Shown here one piece after another: positions 62,179 through 64,000 of a DNA stretch of 64,000 nucleotides. Location: positions 1-64,000 of the forward strand of contig JANQKS010000020.1 in NCBI GenBank assembly GCA_028281005.1. The letters are read 5' to 3'. Below the pieces are notes generated by a model. It ran no database searches, was not told where the DNA came from, and saw only the letters and a program-made list of their open reading frames with translations. The translations under genes and the position numbers were made by a program. How positions within the stretch are numbered: position 1 is the stretch's first letter; every line of letters begins with the position of its first letter. The stretch is from Pseudomonadales bacterium (GTDB lineage Bacteria > Pseudomonadota > Gammaproteobacteria > Pseudomonadales > Azotimanducaceae).

Positions 62179-62548
62179 GCAACCGCGAATGGGAGTAAGC
62201 GCGGCTTTACGGTATCGCTCCCAGACATGCCTTGCTTACCGCGCAGTATAGACAGTCAACCCAACCTGCTTCTGAGATCTGATTCTCTGTTGCCGGCACC
62301 CGCATGGAGAGTGGCAAAAATGGTGTCCGCAGAGACGCAGTAAAGGAGCGGCAAGAAGAAATAGAACGTGCGACCTAATCTCAGTGCCGATCTGGTGCAA
62401 GAAGCGCCTTCTCGGCCCCTAAACCACGCCATCTTCCCTGGAATTGTGACGTACTTCCGGAATTACGCCGGTGACTGACCGAAACTGCGCGTGTCCCCCG
62501 TATAGGGAAGGATCCTCAATGGTTGAACAGTCAAAGGAGTTGACTCAA
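62179..62548. other. Intergenic region before the pseudopilin gene
   Basis: 370 bp without a confident gene. TTCCGGAA (around 62455) is a short palindrome. I looked for a c-di-GMP riboswitch and found none of its conserved core. Two possible ribosome-binding sites for the pilin gene are present: GGGAAGGA before ATG 62519, and AAAGGAG before ATG 62549. Confidence 0.5.
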
Positions 62549-63145
62549 ATGCAGAAGCCGATATTGCAGAAGCAAAATGGTTTTACCCTTATGGAGATGA
62601 TCGGGGTGATGGCGGTGATTGCCATCCTGGTATCCGTAGCCACGCCCCTCATCTTTGATGCCATTCGCAACGCGAAAGTCACCGCGTTTGTGGAAGACGT
62701 CAACATGATCAAAGGTGCCATCGCGCAGTACTATGAAGACACGGGTGATTTTCCGACCCACATCCCCACGGATAACCGGGATCGCAACAAGAACCTGATG
62801 AAAGACAACCCCGCGCGCCCGATTGGCGGCTGGGACGGTCCCTACATCGAAAAAGAACTGGACAATCCATTCCAGGAAGGCGGTTACCGAGCCATACTGA
62901 CCAGCACCAATGCCAACTTCCAGTTTGATCTGGACGGTGACGGCACGGTGGACACCACCAGTGTCGCGGTGATTCGCATCGATAACGTGTCCGATGAAGA
63001 AGCCCGCGCCATCAGCAATATTCTCGACGGTGATGGTGATGTCGACAATGGCAACGGTGCTTGGAATGCAGCAGGTCGCGTGAAGCGTTATGGGGTCAAC
63101 AGCGACCACCCGAACCGCCTGCTGATTTACATCGCTCGCGTATAG
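62549..63145 (+). CDS. Type II secretion / type IV pilus major pseudopilin-like protein
   Basis: 198 aa. The prepilin peptidase site is NG|FTLMEMIGVMAVIAILVSV, with the Glu at +5 and the hydrophobic N-terminal helix. An 11-residue leader (from ATG 62549) is typical, and AAAGGAG lies nine bases before it; ATG 62519 gives a 21-residue leader. The mature domain has GspG-like features (YYEDTGDFPTH, GGWDGPYIEKELDNPFQ) plus a Ca-binding-type Asp-rich loop (DLDGDGTVD). It would form the pseudopilus. The ATPase gene follows 11 bp downstream. Confidence 0.87.
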   Translation: MQKPILQKQNGFTLMEMIGVMAVIAILVSVATPLIFDAIRNAKVTAFVEDVNMIKGAIAQYYEDTGDFPTHIPTDNRDRNKNLMKDNPARPIGGWDGPYIEKELDNPFQEGGYRAILTSTNANFQFDLDGDGTVDTTSVAVIRIDNVSDEEARAISNILDGDGDVDNGNGAWNAAGRVKRYGVNSDHPNRLLIYIARV

Positions 63146-63156
63146 GTCTAACTCCA

Positions 63157-64000
63157 ATGCGTTCCGAAGCGGCGGTTACCAACGATTGCGGCCGGAATGA
63201 GGCTGCCGCTGCACCGAAGCCAAAACTGCTGGGTGCACGGCTACTCGATGCCGGCCTGATCGACGAACAACAGCTGGATCTGGCGCTGCGTGAGCAGAAG
63301 CGCCAGGGTTTACGGCTTGGTGAAGTACTCATCGAGCTCGGCTTTGTCGATCCCAGCGTCATTACCGAGGCACTGGCCGGCGAAGCCAAAGCCCAGGTGG
63401 TGGATGTTCTGCACGCCGGTATCGATCCGGAAGTTCTGCAGCTCATCGATTATGAAACGGCCAAACGTAACCGGCTGATTCCCCTGTCTTTAGACAACGG
63501 ACGGCTCACTGTTGCGCTGGCCGATGCGTTGGATGTGGTGGTGATCGACCAGATCGAGAAATCCACCGGTTACGTTGTAGACGTTGTTACCGCTGCGGAA
63601 ACTGACATTTTAGAAGCCCTCACCCTGCATTTTGCTGAGGGCCAATCGATCAACGAAACCATTGACCGGGTGTTACGCGAAGGCAACGTCGCAGGGGAAG
63701 ACGATGACTTGGAAGAAGGCTCACTTATGGTGCGCCTGGTCGACCAGATCATCGGCCTGGGTATTCGTCAGAAAGCCACCGACATCCATGTTGAGCCGGA
63801 CGATAAAATCCTTCGTATCCGCCTACGTGTGGACGGCTTGTTGCACCAGGAGGTGCTCATTCCAAAGCCGATACAGGCAGCGTTAACAGCACGCCTGAAG
63901 CTCATGGCCGGGCTGGACATTACCGAAAAGCGAGCCCCGCAAGACGGTCGCATACGCTTTGCACATGGCCACTCGGAAGTTGATCTCCGGGTATCCACGC
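63157..64000 (+). CDS. GspE/PilB-type secretion ATPase, 5' part, with MshEN-like N-terminus
   Basis: An ATG at 63157 opens a frame that runs off the window (281 codons). Residues 24-75 hold two tandem motifs of the MshEN type (LLGARLLDAGLIDEQQLDLAL and RLGEVLIELGFVDPSVITEAL), which in MshE bind c-di-GMP. The middle part matches the GspE N2 domain and start of the motor: RQKATDIHVEPDDKILRIRL, DGLLHQ, MAGLDITEKRAPQDGRI. The Walker motifs lie beyond the edge. It powers pseudopilus assembly for secretion or pili. Confidence 0.88.
   Translation, partial: MRSEAAVTNDCGRNEAAAAPKPKLLGARLLDAGLIDEQQLDLALREQKRQGLRLGEVLIELGFVDPSVITEALAGEAKAQVVDVLHAGIDPEVLQLIDYETAKRNRLIPLSLDNGRLTVALADALDVVVIDQIEKSTGYVVDVVTAAETDILEALTLHFAEGQSINETIDRVLREGNVAGEDDDLEEGSLMVRLVDQIIGLGIRQKATDIHVEPDDKILRIRLRVDGLLHQEVLIPKPIQAALTARLKLMAGLDITEKRAPQDGRIRFAHGHSEVDLRVST

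Noticed and set aside
62179-62548. c-di-GMP riboswitch upstream of the pseudopilin
   Set aside because: No match to the conserved core sequences was seen on reading either strand.
1-64000. tRNA, rRNA, prophage or transposase genes
   Set aside because: None were recognised on reading both strands; the broken genes are not flanked by transposase-like frames or long inverted repeats.

Overview
The window looks like a chromosomal segment of a marine-type gammaproteobacterium. This rests on CYP153 cytochromes P450, a TonB-dependent receptor, a soluble transhydrogenase (SthA type), HDOD/EAL/HD-GYP signalling proteins, type II secretion/pilus genes, and a catabolic gene repertoire resembling that of lipid-, terpenoid- or steroid-degrading oceanic bacteria. 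The taxonomic call is inference; there is no rRNA, tRNA or ribosomal marker in the window. No CRISPR array, prophage or intact insertion sequence was seen.

Layout. 0.1-7.7 kb, minus strand: an M32 carboxypeptidase lacking its C-terminus, a Tat-exported dienelactone hydrolase, an MDR alcohol dehydrogenase, a 2,4'-dihydroxyacetophenone-dioxygenase-like cupin, a PF10118-type metal-dependent hydrolase, an acyl-CoA ligase and an MFS transporter. 7.8-16.4 kb, plus strand: a TonB receptor with a good sigma-70 promoter, MaoC hydratase, TetR, PhyH dioxygenase, decayed HsaA-like and HsaC-like ring-cleavage genes, a DUF35/thiolase pair and an interrupted FAD monooxygenase. 16.4-34 kb: frameshifted GNAT, PEP-mutase/isocitrate-lyase-like enzyme, CYP153, CaiB-type CoA-transferase, two Baeyer-Villiger monooxygenases, SDR, a second CYP153-like P450, two TetR regulators with palindromic operators, a COQ4-like protein, an ADP-ribosylglycohydrolase fusion, a hexapeptide acyltransferase and an N-acyl-D-amino-acid-deacylase-like amidohydrolase. 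33.8-37.3 kb is a patchwork of gene fragments (P450, reductive-dehalogenase-like Fe-S protein, FAD monooxygenase, TauD).

37.2-46.6 kb: a GrdB/PrdB-like selenoprotein divergent from a TetR gene, two GST-like proteins, a small membrane protein, a crotonase, an SDR and a two-gene molybdenum hydroxylase with its TetR. 46.7-51.6 kb: a signalling block (HD-GYP with a degenerate HD dyad, EAL, HDOD) coupled to sthA. 51.6-62.1 kb: a second selenoprotein (ResA-like, WSSWUGC), two CmcJ/NvfI oxidoreductases, a sterol-desaturase-type hydroxylase, a peptidase-TPR lipoprotein, a LapG-like cysteine peptidase, a third CYP153, a VOC protein and a second HDOD protein. 62.5 kb to the end: a type II pseudopilin and the 5' part of a GspE/PilB ATPase with a MshEN-like N-terminus.

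Most striking results: (1) two genes each read through one in-frame TGA at a redox motif (UPNC and UGC) and each has a plausible bacterial SECIS hairpin directly downstream, so they are probable selenoproteins that plain ORF calling splits in two; (2) an unusual density of broken genes, several with a visible lesion (8-bp tandem duplication, internal deletion, end-to-end fragment junctions), and a short repeat found at two of the lesions; (3) c-di-GMP-linked parts spread over 46-64 kb. The catabolic genes jointly suggest terminal or ring hydroxylation (CYP153), ketone-to-ester oxidation (BVMO), CoA activation and beta-oxidation-like steps; the actual substrate cannot be read from sequence.
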